NCBI GenBank assembly: GCA_036925085.1
Contig: JAUPFP010000001.1
Coordinates: forward strand, 6,452,722 to 6,516,721
DNA from: Brachycybe producta
Lineage: Eukaryota; Arthropoda; Diplopoda; Playtdesmida; Andrognathidae
Direction: 5' to 3'
Length of the DNA: 64,000 nucleotides
Positions within the stretch are counted from its first letter, which is position 1; each line of letters starts with the position of its first letter. Positions 1 to 11,179 of this stretch are shown here, in pieces. The translations under genes and the position numbers were made by a program. The notes beneath the pieces are model-generated. The model was not told where the DNA came from, did not search any database, and saw only the letters and a program-made list of their open reading frames with translations.

Positions 1-56
1 GTATTAAGAGCGGAATGGACCGCATAAAAAGGAATTTACACACTAAAGAATGGATT

Positions 57-530
57 TAAGGTGGCTGAATAGATATTTATTTTGATATGCTCCATATACC
101 TTGTACAAACATGAGTTAAATGAATTTAAATTAAGAGTGTTTAGGTGAATAATACGGAATCCAGTTAAGGACATGAACTAAATAAAAATTGACTTTTATT
201 ATTAATATTTTAAATTGAAATTTACTAAACCAATATTTTGTCAATAGTTTATATATTATATTTAAGTATTAACTCAATATTTTCAGATTATTAACTGAAT
301 AAATTGAATTCTACATATTGTTTGTGTGTCCTTCACAGGGCTCTGTAGAACACATTTAAATGCATTTAAATTATCAGGTGTGGTACTAGGTATTAGACAT
401 TTATGTAAAATTTGACCGCAAAAATGTCAAGCGAACTTTTTTTTTTAAAAAAAAAACATTCAAATTGTTTTCAAAACTAGAATGGTCAAAAGATTATGTT
501 GAAAGTTTTTCCATTGTAAGTAAACATTTC
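57..530. repeat. Foldback repeat family B, partial copy, interrupted by a MITE
   Basis: The segment opens with TTAAGGTGGCTGAATAGA, matching the inverted end of the copy at 63,399-63,970. After the MITE at 96-393, the text around 398-520 (TGTAAAATTTG, then a CAAATTGTTTTCAAAACTAGAATGG-like stretch) matches the reverse complement of about 63,780-63,890. This is a dispersed foldback element whose host copy was split by a later insertion. No coding potential was seen. Confidence 0.6.
96..393. mobile_element. Harbinger-type MITE, about 298 bp
   Basis: The termini are imperfect inverted repeats: ATACCTTGTAC on the left and, read inward from the right, ATACCTAGTAC, both followed by TTAAATG/ATTTAAAT blocks. 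The interior read in reverse complement matches 16,232-16,475 inside the Harbinger element over most of its length. The left end also matches the presumed Harbinger terminus at 14,407. The flanking trinucleotides (ATA and TTA) fit a diverged TWA target duplication, as expected for PIF/Harbinger, but are not identical. Confidence 0.7.
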
Positions 531-533
531 AAT

Positions 534-830
534 TTAAGGTGGCTTTATAAATATTTTGTTTTTCCCCCACCAGACGGCGCGTCGGCGTGGCTATGATGTT
601 CTATACGAGGTCTCTTGCCCTCCATCAGGGGTTTTGAAAAAAAAATGTATTTTTCAAGCGAACGTTTTTAGGAGCTGCATAACAAAAAAATTGAAAGTGT
701 TTCAAAAACTAGAATAGTTGGTGATAATTTTAAAAGTTTCTTTCATGATATCTTTGAAAATAAATTTTTTATGACAGTTTGAAAAAGGCGAAAATAAGTT
801 TTTCATGAAATGTTAATGAAAAAAAAACCT
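534..830. repeat. Foldback repeat family B, second copy (one arm)
   Basis: It starts TTAAGGTGGCTTTATAAATA and continues through CAGACGGCGCGTCGGCGTGG to TTCAAGCGAACG. The same order occurs at 36,117-36,403 and 63,399-63,970, where the motif reads CAGATGGCGCCACTG. Here that motif is mutated to a CpG-rich variant. It is non-coding. Confidence 0.55.
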
Positions 831-2143
831 AAAAAAACGGGTTATTTTCAAACAGAACTAACTAAGTCATAGTTCATTTTAAAATGAACTATTGTATTTT
901 AAAATGCAAAAATACTTCGAGATATAAATTAGCAATGTTATCGTATAGCTTATTTTTTTGGCGTTCCGTTCCGCTTACTGTAATCTGTTCCAATTGCATA
1001 TATGCTTTTTGCTATTGAACCCCTTATTTCTTTATAATTTTTCCGCTATCTTTCCCCATCACTGCTAGCCTCCACCTCCAACCCTTGGCGTCGTCCCAGT
1101 TAGAATCGTCCCAGCTGAATACAGCCATACAAAAGTAGGCCTTATTTTTTTTTTAAAAAAAAACCCCAACCTATTAAAAGCCACACGTTTTCGTGTCCAT
1201 CTAAGTAAACGGGTTTTTGTCTTTTTTTGTGTGTTGGGCCCTCGAAACTTCCGTTTCCGATTACTTTAATTCATTTATTCATTCATGAAGAAGAAAAATG
1301 GAAAAAAAAAGAAGAAGCTGCCAAAATGGCGCCCTTAGGGCAAAAGAAAAAAATAACTGCTTCTTCTTCTTCTATTCTCTTATGTTCTTTTTTTGGAGAT
1401 GTAATAATAGAAAGAACTTCACTTTCTACTCTCTTCCTTCCTCCCCCCCCTTTTTAAAACCTTTTATCTACCTTTCATTCAACCCGTGTTTACCCTTATT
1501 TCGTTTTTCAAAAGAAAAGCGAATTTATTATATACGAAAATTTTCAAAAATTGACCAAAAAAAAAATGCCATATTTTTAAATAAAAGAATGGAAACACAA
1601 GTTAGAGGCTAATAATACCTCGTTTAAACACTACCAACATTAACTGCATTCAAAGTATTAATCATAGTTAATTTCCAAGTGGAAAGAAATGTGGTTACAT
1701 TAACCATGTTTAAATTTATGAACAATGAAGGTTAAACTGCATTATTGAATTGGTTAAATACGTCACTTCCTATATTCAAACAAATTTAGCCTATAAAGCA
1801 AGTTAAACAACAAGGCGGACGTAGTGAGAGCAACCCAATTTTTGCATGATTTTAGCATATAAATTTCACAAAATGTACAACTTGTACAAATTGTACAACA
1901 AAAAACTTTATTTAGTGTATGTAACAGCAGTTAATTGTTGTAGTGGAATCGAGGTATTATTTACACTTTTTCACCTTTTTAAATAAACCTTGATACACGT
2001 CGTCCATCTTGTTGTTTTGAGCAGACGACAACGAGACAAATGAGTTACTAAAATTGCAAGAAATCGCCGCACAATCACTCAATTAAAATACAGTAAAGCG
2101 CAAAATGCAATAAAAAGTATTGTTCTTTAAGGGCTCGATTTAT
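831..2143. other. Non-coding AT-rich stretch, no gene recognised
   Basis: Simple A/T runs and pyrimidine-rich tracts dominate. Two short overlapping open frames (1227-1457 and 1298-1612) are made of low-complexity Lys/Ser/Phe runs from the A- and T-rich tracts and resemble no protein family. No splice pattern, RNA gene or element terminus was recognised. Confidence 0.5.
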
Positions 2144-2532
2144 ATAATTTTTGAAAAGGTCCTTCTATTTTTAAACAAGGTTCAAAATCGTTTGTTTCTT
2201 TAACCCCATGTTAGATCCCATTGGATCAAAAACCGTCCCAGAAACAATTGAAAAACTCTCGTTAAAAACGATTTAGAACAATAACAAAATAATTAGCACA
2301 TTCTGTCATGTAATGGCTTCACGATGTTTCCTTTTTATAATTTTTGAAAAGGTCCTTCTATTTTTTAATAGCGTTTAAAATCGTACATTTTTAACTCAAT
2401 GTTTAAGTCCCATAGGAGCAAAAAACCGTCACCCAAACATTTGAAGAACTCCCATTAAAAACGACCTGGAACAATCACACAAAAATTAGCACGTGCATTA
2501 ATCTATTGACTTCACGATGTTTTCTTTTTATA
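2144..2532. repeat. Direct tandem duplication, two diverged units of about 190 bp
   Basis: Unit 1 (about 2144-2337) and unit 2 (about 2338-2532) both run from ATAATTTTTGAAAAGGTCC through CCATTGGATCAAAAACCGTC or its variant to CTTCACGATGTTT. The units differ at scattered positions, so the duplication is not recent. No coding potential was seen. Confidence 0.75.
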
Positions 2533-3185
2533 AGCTTAGCACGCGAAATTATTTTTCTATTAATTATTATGTGACTTGAAACCTGGAGAAAAAAAAAACG
2601 TTAAAAAACTTTTTCAATCAAAAACGATCACAGCACCTACATTCGGAGAAATTTTGAACTAAAGTGAAAAAAAAAACTTACAAAAATCTTCGCATGTAGG
2701 CGCTTCTGTAGCTGTGACGTCAACTTGTGGAGTTGTGGCAAAAAAATTCAATTTTGATACACTTTTGTCCGCCATCTTTTCTCTCATCGATGGATAGAAG
2801 TGGCTATATTTTAATAACGACTCTTTTTTGGATAAATATGCACTACTGAAAAAACGAAGAGCAACTTTTGATCTACAATGGTGAGTAAATTGAGTCGTAT
2901 ACAATTAGTGGGTAAATTTTAGGGTATTATGAAACTTATGGTTAGTGGGAAATTTAAATCCTATAAAATGTATAAATGGAGGAGCTTTTGTCGCCTATGG
3001 GATTTAACATGAGCTAAAAAAAATACGAGATTTTAAAATGAAATTAAAAATAAAAAAACTAATTATAAATTTTTACCAACTTATCACTAGATGAGAATTA
3101 TTGTTATGTACATATTGCAATTTGAATTTTGAAATCACAATTTTTGTTGCAGAAAACAAAACATTTGCCTGAACCATGTATTTTT
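2533..3185. other. Non-coding spacer, no gene recognised
   Basis: AT-rich sequence. One minus-strand open frame of 81 codons (2659-2904) has no recognisable domain and no splice context. I see nothing else in it. Confidence 0.4.
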
Positions 3186-5275
3186 TAAAATAGGAATTTC
3201 TCTTTCTTATTTGATTTGATTTGAAAAATTACTCTGCAAGCAGCCATAAAGGCCTATGGCAGAGGGACAAGAGTCCAAGTGCAGCATAGAAAATGCATTG
3301 TCAAAACCAGAACATATAAAATCCCATTGATATAAACTTAACAACAATTTCAATATTTTTAATGCTACAAATATATGCATTGTCAAAACAAAACAAAATT
3401 ATGACTCCTATAAAATACGTTTTTCCTGCACAAAATCCCCGGCAAGCGAGTTCCATTGTCGAATCGCCCTAGGAACAAATGACCAGTAATAAGAATCTGT
3501 TCGTGCAAAAATCTCTTCAACCTTGTTAGAGTGGTCACCCCTACCCAAATATAATGCCCTGCAAAGTTTACTTGAAGAAGGTTTAGGGCAAGAGCCTTCT
3601 AGCATTCGATTAAAGATATTAAGACTAAAATCCGAACGTCTGGCACGTAAACTATCCCAACCAAGCTCTGAAAGCATTTTAGTTACACTGTCAGCATATC
3701 CATATTTACCACAAACAAACCTAGCAGCCCTGCGTTGGACCATTTCTATGGAGTGAGCTAAGTCTGCAGTGTGGGGATTCCACACGGAGCTGCAGTATTC
3801 CAGATGGGGACTTACTAATGATTGATATGCTATACATTTTACCTCCCTGGGACACCTTCTTAGAACACATTGACTAAACCTTAGCATCTGCATAGGCTTG
3901 AAAATAATCTGTTCTACATGCAGCTTCCAAGAAAGTTTAGCTGTAATCCTTACCCCCAAATATTTATAAGAATCTACATTATTAAGTGGAATGGCCCCTA
4001 TTCTATATGGAAATATTATTGGATTCCTTCCCCTAGCTACTCTCATTACACAACATTTTTTCTTATTAAGTTGAAGTTGCCATTTAGAACACCATGCCTC
4101 TATTGCTTTCAAGTCACTATCAATAATATGGCAATCATTGTCAGAGGTAACCTCATGATAAATTATTGTATCATCTGCAAATAGCCGGCAATTGCTGCTA
4201 ACTTGACTGCTGAGGTCATTGATATACAAAAGAAACAGAAGTGGACCCAACACACTACCCTGAGGAACCCCTGATGTAACCCCTATCCAGTCAGATTCAG
4301 ACCCACCTGCAACAACCCTTTGTTTCCTATCACTCAAAAAAGAATGCACCCATTTATACACCTGTTCACCCAATCCATACCCACTAATTTTTGTCAATAG
4401 TTTTGAGTGAGAAACTGTGTCAAATGCCTTGCAGAGATCAAGAAAAACCAAATTTCTCTGACTGCCTTTGTCTAGAATTTTCTGAAGGTCATCAACTAAA
4501 AGAATAAGCTGGGTTTCACATGAACGCCCCTAAGAAACCCATGCTGGTTATCAAACAAAAGATTGTTTTCCATAAGAAAATTCATTGAGGAGGAATATAT
4601 AATATGTACAAGGACCTTGCAAACTATTGAGGTTAAAGACACGGGTCTGTAATTAGTTACCTGAGACTTGTCTCCTGATTTAAAAATTGGACTAACGTTA
4701 GCTAATTTCTATGTATCTGGTACAATACCTACATCTAACCTGTTGAAAAATTAACTGAAGGTAGGGACCCAACTCTTGTGCAAGATTTTTTAAAATGATA
4801 GCATACATCCCGTCTGGACCACAGGTTTTATTTGAGTCTAATTTTAGAAGTTGCTTGACTATCCCATCTGCAGTTATTACAATTTGATCCATACAAAGAG
4901 ATGTTGAAAGAAAACTCCTCATGTGGTATGCCATCATCAACTGTGAAGACCTTCTTGTATTGTTCATTTAATAAGGTAGCTTTCCCTACTGGATCTGAAA
5001 CAAGCTTCCCATTTGTGTCAACCAGAGAAGGAATAGATTCTCTACTTCGCCTAGAGTTCTTGATGTAATGCCAAAATAATTTTGGGTCCGTTTTTAACCA
5101 TTCTCCTTTAAAATTGTCATGAGCTAACAAGATTTCCCGTTTCGCTGCTGTGCATGAAATACGGAATTCATTGGAATTCACTAATTTTGGGTGATTTCTA
5201 GCCCTATTCCTCCATAAGCATTGCTTATGAAGAGCCCTTTTCACTTTGCTAGTGTACCATACCGGTACAATAAAA
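3186..5275 (-). mobile_element. 5'-truncated CR1/Jockey-group LINE with reverse transcriptase ORF2
   Basis: The minus strand encodes the reverse transcriptase of a non-LTR retrotransposon. The intact part (3408-4451) shows FLDLCKAFDTVSH, TSGVPQGSVLGPLLF and the catalytic FADDT box, then a thumb and C-terminal region with the typical SPHLEYCSSVWNPH. Upstream, in shifted frames, are a CGPDGMY motif (near 4810) and a leader (4828-5244), separated by at least three frameshifts (near 4470, 4700 and 4900). Adding one base near 4470 would join the palm to QHGFLRG. The 3' end carries short CAAAT-type repeats (near 3205-3225), as in CR1-like tails. There is no endonuclease domain, so the copy is 5'-truncated. 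It is inactive, but the RT core is well preserved. CR1 versus Jockey cannot be settled by eye. Confidence 0.9.
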
Positions 5276-5399
5276 AACTCATCTGTTCTGTTCTAATCAG
5301 CCTAACTTCTGATTTGTATATCATTGATATACCAGTATGTTAAACTGATTTTTGAAATCAGGTGGAAAGTAAGAGGCTTGCCTCACTTCTGCCATGGGT

Positions 5400-6238
5400 T
5401 GGCCTGGTATTGCATTCTATCCAGGAGTGGCCCAGGCCCCCTTTGAGGGGGTTATCATAAAATAAATTTCAGACTTGTGTTGCCAGAGCTTCCACATGAC
5501 AACATCGATCTCTGGACAGGCATTTAGAAATTGGGAAGAACACAAGTTGGCTCCGCCCTTTTTATGACGACCAGCAGGTTTGGGTGAGACTGTGGTTATC
5601 CTGGGTGTAGGGTTAATGTTTGGTTGAGTAGGCAAAGGGGGCCTAAGAGTAGGCATTGGATTGAAGGGAGAGCAAAATGGAGTGTGCCTTGTAAATGTGG
5701 GAGGTGAGACAGGAATGAGAAATGAATTGGTTTTGGGGGAGGTTGGATATGAGGGAGGGAATTGGTGGTGGTCCTGTGGCAGTTGGGAATCCTTGTTTGG
5801 ATGGAAGGGATTAGCTGTGGGGTTGAGAGTGAGTTGATTGAGATTTTGTGATGGCCGATCAAACACTGCCAGGACTTGGAGGTTAGAGGTGGGTTGAACA
5901 AGGTGTTTCTGGCGTTTGTGTTGAGCCCAAGCCTAGTTTTGATCCAAACAATGCCGTGCAGTTCTTACATGCAAATTTTAATGCTCTGGTGGGGGTGGCG
6001 AGTTTTCTTTGTTAGAGGAGCTAATAGTGCCAGGATGTTCCCGACGGAAGTGGGCGTTTGTTGACTTTAAACTTGTGGATGCGAAAGAGCATGCAGAGCA
6101 AGTGAATTTTACAGCAGGGATAACTTCATGACGCAATTTGATGTATTTAATTAAGTCAGCATGTGAACGAAAGACTGCTGAACAGATGGGACAGAAGAAT
6201 TCAAAAGGTAGGGGAATAGAGAGGTTAATTTCGGTCAT
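5400..6238 (-). pseudogene. R2/NeSL-group retrotransposon, N-terminal zinc-finger fragment (copy 1)
   Basis: The minus frame starting at 6238 gives MTEINLSIPLPFEFFCPICS followed by a degenerate C2H2 finger, then a second finger (CSAC...HFRREH). A proline/threonine-rich linker follows in shifted frames down to about 5417. N-terminal C2H2 fingers are the DNA-binding part of R2- and NeSL-type retrotransposons. The opening resembles that of copy 2 near 10,123 (MNTTSLSFPLPLPKEFQC). The reverse transcriptase and endonuclease are missing, and the LINE at 3186-5275 lies just past the break. It shares orientation with copies 2 and 3. Confidence 0.65.
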
Positions 6239-6240
6239 TT

Positions 6241-7239
6241 TTTGGGTTAGTGATTGCTTCGTGGCCGTTTTTATATCAAGCTAAGTTATGTATAATAAGA
6301 GATGCCATGTAACCCAGATAATTAGTAAGCAGTTAGTGTGGTAAGCATGCGAAGGTGCCTGAATTTTGTTCCACTTTTCTTAAGGAAAGGTGTTAACCAA
6401 ATAGTGTCAACTTGCCAGAAGTGCCGCACCTCTTAAGGAGGAGGGAGTTATATTTAAAAAGTATATTTTATAATTATATTTATATAATTTATAATTTAAG
6501 ATGTTATATTTAAACGTTAAAAGTAGAAGTTAATATTTAAATTGAAGGCAATGAGAGTTAGAATAAAAGGAAACGCTGGCTTACCATTCCTGTGTTGCTG
6601 TTCATCCTTGATGGTTCATTACCTAAGTCTTATTAATCAGTGAGAGGTCACATTAAACTGATAAACAATAACAAGTTTGAGCAAATAAAACAATAGAATG
6701 AGCCGTTGGGTATTGGCTTAGGTCGAGATATAAAAAAATTAAAAGAATGATTTTGGCACATATATATTGTTTACCTTGAATCTAAGTCATCCGGGTGAAG
6801 CCCGGCTAAATAAAGTTATGCCTGTGGAAGAAGAAAGATTAACTTATAACACATGATAAAAATTGATAGACGCATAATTACTTTGAGCACCAGTGTGTCC
6901 AAAAAAGAATAAAATAAGTAAATAAAATAAAATAAATGAAACAAACGAATTTTTGGGGAATAAGATTAAATGAAGGTAATGTTAGCCAGGTAATATGCCT
7001 GGCTAAGTAAGTTTTATGGTGGAGTACATAATTATTGGGGATCTACAAGGCAGGGTAAAAATAAACCAAAGCATTTTTTCGGGGAAAGAATAAACAATCA
7101 ATATTAAGCAGGTAATGCCTAGTTAAGTAAATTTAATGGTGAAACATTTAGTGAGGGTAGAAATACATGTGGACATACAACAACAACAGGAACAAAACGG
7201 TAATAGAATAACAGATTACGAGTTGCTGATGTACTGACG
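6241..7239. other. AT-rich stretch between R2-like copies, probable UTR material
   Basis: No reading frame was recognised. Loosely repeated phrases such as GCCAGGTAATATGCCTGGC (near 6985) and GGTAATGCCTAGTTAAGTAA (near 7110) recur, similar in style to the repeats at 10,340-10,680. By position it is the 3' UTR of copy 2 plus any 5' UTR of copy 1 on the minus strand. That assignment is inference. Confidence 0.4.
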
Positions 7240-10140
7240 GTGTCCAGTGACGTGCGCTACGTAGATGTTTCTACTCCATTTGATTGCATCCGAGACCATG
7301 AGTTGCCGCATCAGGTGCCTGTATCCTTTTGGGATGAAGAGACGAGCCAGGGTATGCTCATTTGGGGGTACCATGCTCCTAGTGAGCCTACGATGAATCC
7401 GTGGATCTCTGTGGTGAATCTTTTTGCTGCATAGTTAGCCAAAATATCGCCGTATGAGAATTCCTTCCTGGCTCTTGCAGTGTGCAGAGCCTCGAGGCCA
7501 TTCTCGAAAGGCGAGCAGATGTCAATGATGGCAACTCTCATTTTGTCCTGATGTCAGGACGCAATCTCGAGTTTACTTCAGTGACTGTTTGGTTGATTCA
7601 AAGTTCACCTTTTGCATTAAACCTTTTGATGGCTTTTGCCAGTCTGTCCTGAATAGCATTATGGCATCGCTGGATTGCCCCGGAGTTCTTCACACAGTGG
7701 TTCAGTACATGGGGCAAGGATTCATTAGCGTATCCACAGCAACAAAAGTGCTTGTTTGGTGGAGGTGGTTGCTTTTCTGCATTAACAGGAAGAAGGTTTA
7801 AGTGGGCTCTGTGGATGAACCTCCAGTCACAAAACCCCGTTGAAGGAGCCAGATTGGATAAAGTGGCTTGATGCAGTGTTGAGCCCAATGCAGGTAGCGG
7901 TTTTCCCTTGGCTAGGTTGAGTCTGTAGAAGTGCTGCTTCTTTCGTAAAGAATGCTTTTCTGAGGTGTTGCAGGACCAGGTTCGGGAATTGGTGTGGGAT
8001 AATGATGGGGTGATTGCCATCATTTGGTTGCAAAGCAAAAGAAATTTCCTGGCGTTCAACACTGTAGTTCCATGAAAGGCCCAGAGATCGATGTTGTCGT
8101 GTAGAGGCTTTGTGAAGGCATGTCCAGAAGGATGAAGTGTCTCCACTGTCTTTTTGTAGGCTGCCATCCCGTGAGCAGTTTTCTTTTTTACAACTACGGC
8201 CAGTTGTTCCCATGCCATGTTCCTTACCCAGGGATCTTTGTTTGCCAGCATAGCAAAGCCCTGGCTTATAATTAAGAGATCTTGTTGTATGTGGAAAGGA
8301 GTCAGGCTAGCACCACCTTTTGTGGTATGGCGAGAACTGTAGTGTGTGGATGCTCGGGAAGGTAGGTACAGCCAGGATTTGAAGCTGGCTTTAACCCGTT
8401 TGTCAAGGGCATGAAGTTCCTTTTTTGCACAGGTTGAGAACCTGAGTATAAAATCTAGACGGGGTTGTAGAAAGGTAAGAAAGGCATCCACTTTCTGCCA
8501 TGGGGCCAGCAGTGAAGCATGGAGAGCCTGCAGGTCCTCATTTAGGGCTTGTAACTGATTTAGAAGGGGGATCCTGTTTTGTTCTCTTCGAGGGATGCCT
8601 AGGTATGTGTAGAACTCTCCTTGTTGTAGTTCTGGAATTGGTTGGTTGTTGAGGTGGTAGGAAGGATGGTCATTACATAGATTACTGCCAAATAGCAAGT
8701 CTAAAGTTGAACATTTTGTGGGGTTAAAATTAAGGCCAAGGCTTGCAGAGACTGTCACTGCTAAATCTAGCAGGGTCTGTAGGCCTAGATGGTTTTTCCT
8801 GATGATGACCAGGTCATCAGCATATGCCAGAACAGATACATGCGTGCTGCCAATTTGGTAACCATGATGTGTCGCCAAACTAGTTAGTGGCCGGATCAAG
8901 TTCTCTATTACTAGGTTCAAGAGTAGGGAGCTTAGAGGGTCGCCCTGCAGGACTCCTTCAGCCGCATTGATAGGTGGTGTGAGGCCAAGTGATGACTTGT
9001 AGCAGGTGCTTGTGGTATTGTACATGTCCGTGATGATGTCCAGGAAGGCTGAGGCCAATCCTATGTGCTGGAGAACTCCTAGCAGGATGCAGTGTGGCAC
9101 AGATCCAAATGCATTGCATAGGTCTAGGCTTGCAAAGGCTCTGCCTCGGTTCAGACAGTAAAGCTTTTGGATTGTGGAGGCTTCCATGGCATCAAAATTG
9201 GTATGCTGGTTAGGCCGGTGGTTAGGTCTGAACCCATTGGAGGTGGTGATTCGTCTATTCGATGAATGGTTAGGATGTTGATTTTGTCTTCTGTTGGTTT
9301 GCTGTCTGGGTGGGGCCATTTGGGATCTATAGTCACTTGAATAGGCATCCATGTGTGTGGCAAGAAATACCAGGTCATCAATGCACTGTAGTACAGAGTC
9401 CCAACTGTTGCCTTGGAGTGATTTCAGCAAATTAGATTGTGGTTCTGTTGGGTGGTGATTACCAGAGGTAGGGTACTGTGACTGGCTGGGTTCCTGGGGT
9501 TGTGGACATGCTTGCTGAGATTGGAGACTTTGGTTGTTTGGTAGGTGAGGGGAAGGTGGTAGACCTGCAGATGGGATGAAAGGAGGAGCTGATGGATTTA
9601 ATTGTAGAGACATCAGTGCCGGATATATCCATATCCATATCCATTCCATTACTTGGTGGGTATTGTCCTTTACATTGGGGCTGTTTGGGTGGGGATTGTT
9701 GCAGGATGTTTTGTCTTGGTAACATAGTTAATTGGTGGGGATAGAAATCAGTTTGGGAGAAGTCCAGTGGAGATGGCATGCAAAGAGTTCCCATGATGCT
9801 TAAGTCAGGCATGGACAGTGCTAGTGCTGATGTTGATAGCACAGAGGGAGACTTGTTTGTGGCAAGTGGGGAGGAGGGTGGTGAGGGTGTTTTAGTGTGG
9901 TTAAGATGTCTGTAAGGGTAGGCATTGAGAGGCTTGAAGGGCTGGGGGATAGGCTTGAGAGTATTTTAGAGGTTGGGGCCGGTAACAGTAACACAGTAAC
10001 AGCAGCATCGATACATCTGATGTGCTTCGTTAAGTTCAAGTGCGTGCAGAAAGTAGCTGGACAAGTCATACATTGAAATTCTTTGGGTAGGGGTAGTGGA
10101 AAGGAGAGGCTAGTGGTATTCATGATACCTAATAGATCCA
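7240..10140 (-). mobile_element. R2/NeSL-group retrotransposon copy 2, internally deleted ORF
   Basis: Read on the minus strand. An N-terminal C2H2-like finger (FQCMTCPATF, near 10,090) and Pro/Ser/Thr-rich linker lie in shifted frames. A 683-codon open frame (9649-7598) then holds RT motifs LDLCNAFGSVPH, EGVLQGDPLSS and the catalytic LAYADDLVI. A C-terminal CCHC-type knuckle (CCCGYANESLPHVLNHC) is diagnostic of the R2/NeSL/R4 group. A restriction-like endonuclease remnant follows in another frame (7541-7311: VAIIDICSPFENG, then GFIVGSLGAWYP). Compared with copy 3, the ORF jumps from EASTIQKLYCLNR straight to the AFGSVPH palm motif. About 200 codons (fingers, including PGPDN) are missing, yet the frame stays open. 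The copy is non-functional because of this loss and the frameshifts. Confidence 0.88.
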
Positions 10141-10329
10141 ATGGGTGACCGCTTTTGTTCGGCCTTAATGGCTTGTGCAAAGGTTGCAGTAGGTACCTTA
10201 TGGACAAGAACAAGTTATGTGCTATTTAAAAGTTGAGAACATTTAAAACTAGTAAATAAATAAAATTGGAAAGGTTGAAAAGGTATAATGGGGTTAGTGT
10301 TAGCTAACCCGTGACTTAATAGGGTCCTA

Positions 10330-10680
10330 ATGTTAGAAAAAAAGGAAAAAAAAGGAAAAAAAAATTTGCAAGAAAGGCTTAGAAAAATTTGCCATAAAGG
10401 CTTAAAACGGAAAAAAAAATTTGCCAGAAAGGCTTAAAAAAATGTTACCAGAAGGGCTTAAAGAAAAAAATATTTGCCAGAAAGGCTTAAAAAAATGTTA
10501 CCAGAAGGGCTTAAAGAAAAAAAAATTTGCCAGAAGGGCTTAAAGAAAAAAAAAATTTGCCAGAAGGGCTTATGAAAAAAAAAATTGCCAGAAGGGCTTA
10601 AAGAAAAATGTTACCAAAAAAGCTTTTAAAAATGCCATAAGGGCTTAAAAAGACATGCCAGAAAGGCCTAATAAGAAAAG
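10330..10680. repeat. Short imperfect tandem repeats (GCCAGAAGGGCTTAAA type)
   Basis: About ten units of roughly 30-40 bp are built on TTTGCCAGAAAGGCTTAAA or TTACCAGAAGGGCTTAAAG, separated by A-runs. They lie between R2-like copies 2 and 3, so they are likely part of an element UTR. The inverted GCC...GGC halves could form small hairpins. Confidence 0.75.
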
Positions 10681-11179
10681 AAGCAGTTAACTTATCCTGT
10701 GTCCTGTGTATCCATTGAGGCAGCCATGGAGATTTGTTCAGGAATCGTATATCAGTGATATACAAGCCACTAGTTAGACTAACTAGAACAGATAAATTCC
10801 TTTATTTCATAACTTTCATTAAATACAAATTGCACAAATGTGCGAAAAAGAAAAAAAAATGCAAGGGAATTTGCAGAGAGAAGTAGTGGAATCTTGGAGA
10901 CAAGTGCTATTTGTCAGTAGTGCATGTGTTGAGGTGACAATAGAACATATACAAATGACTGCCATCTAGATTTACAGTAAGAGGCAGATGAAGCTGCAAA
11001 CAATTACACAGCATCAAAAAGAAAAACAATTGGGAAATACATACAAACAGCAATCACTTTTTAGGTGGTGGCTTGATAGGGGGAAGGTTTGAAAGTAAAC
11101 TGCAAGATAAGTATAATAATAATAGAATGAAATTGAACATAAGTTGAATTTTATTGAATTAAAAGTTAATGGTACTGGC
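10681..11179. other. Probable 3' UTR of R2-like copy 3
   Basis: No reading frame was recognised. On the minus strand it directly follows the endonuclease of copy 3. A phrase near 10,750 (TATATCAGTGATATACAAGC) recurs inverted near 5320 beside copy 1, suggesting a shared element end or target sequence. Confidence 0.4.

Noticed and set aside
1227-1612. Small overlapping protein-coding frames
   Set aside because: They consist of Lys- and Ser/Phe-rich runs from A- and T-rich tracts, with no domain or splice support.
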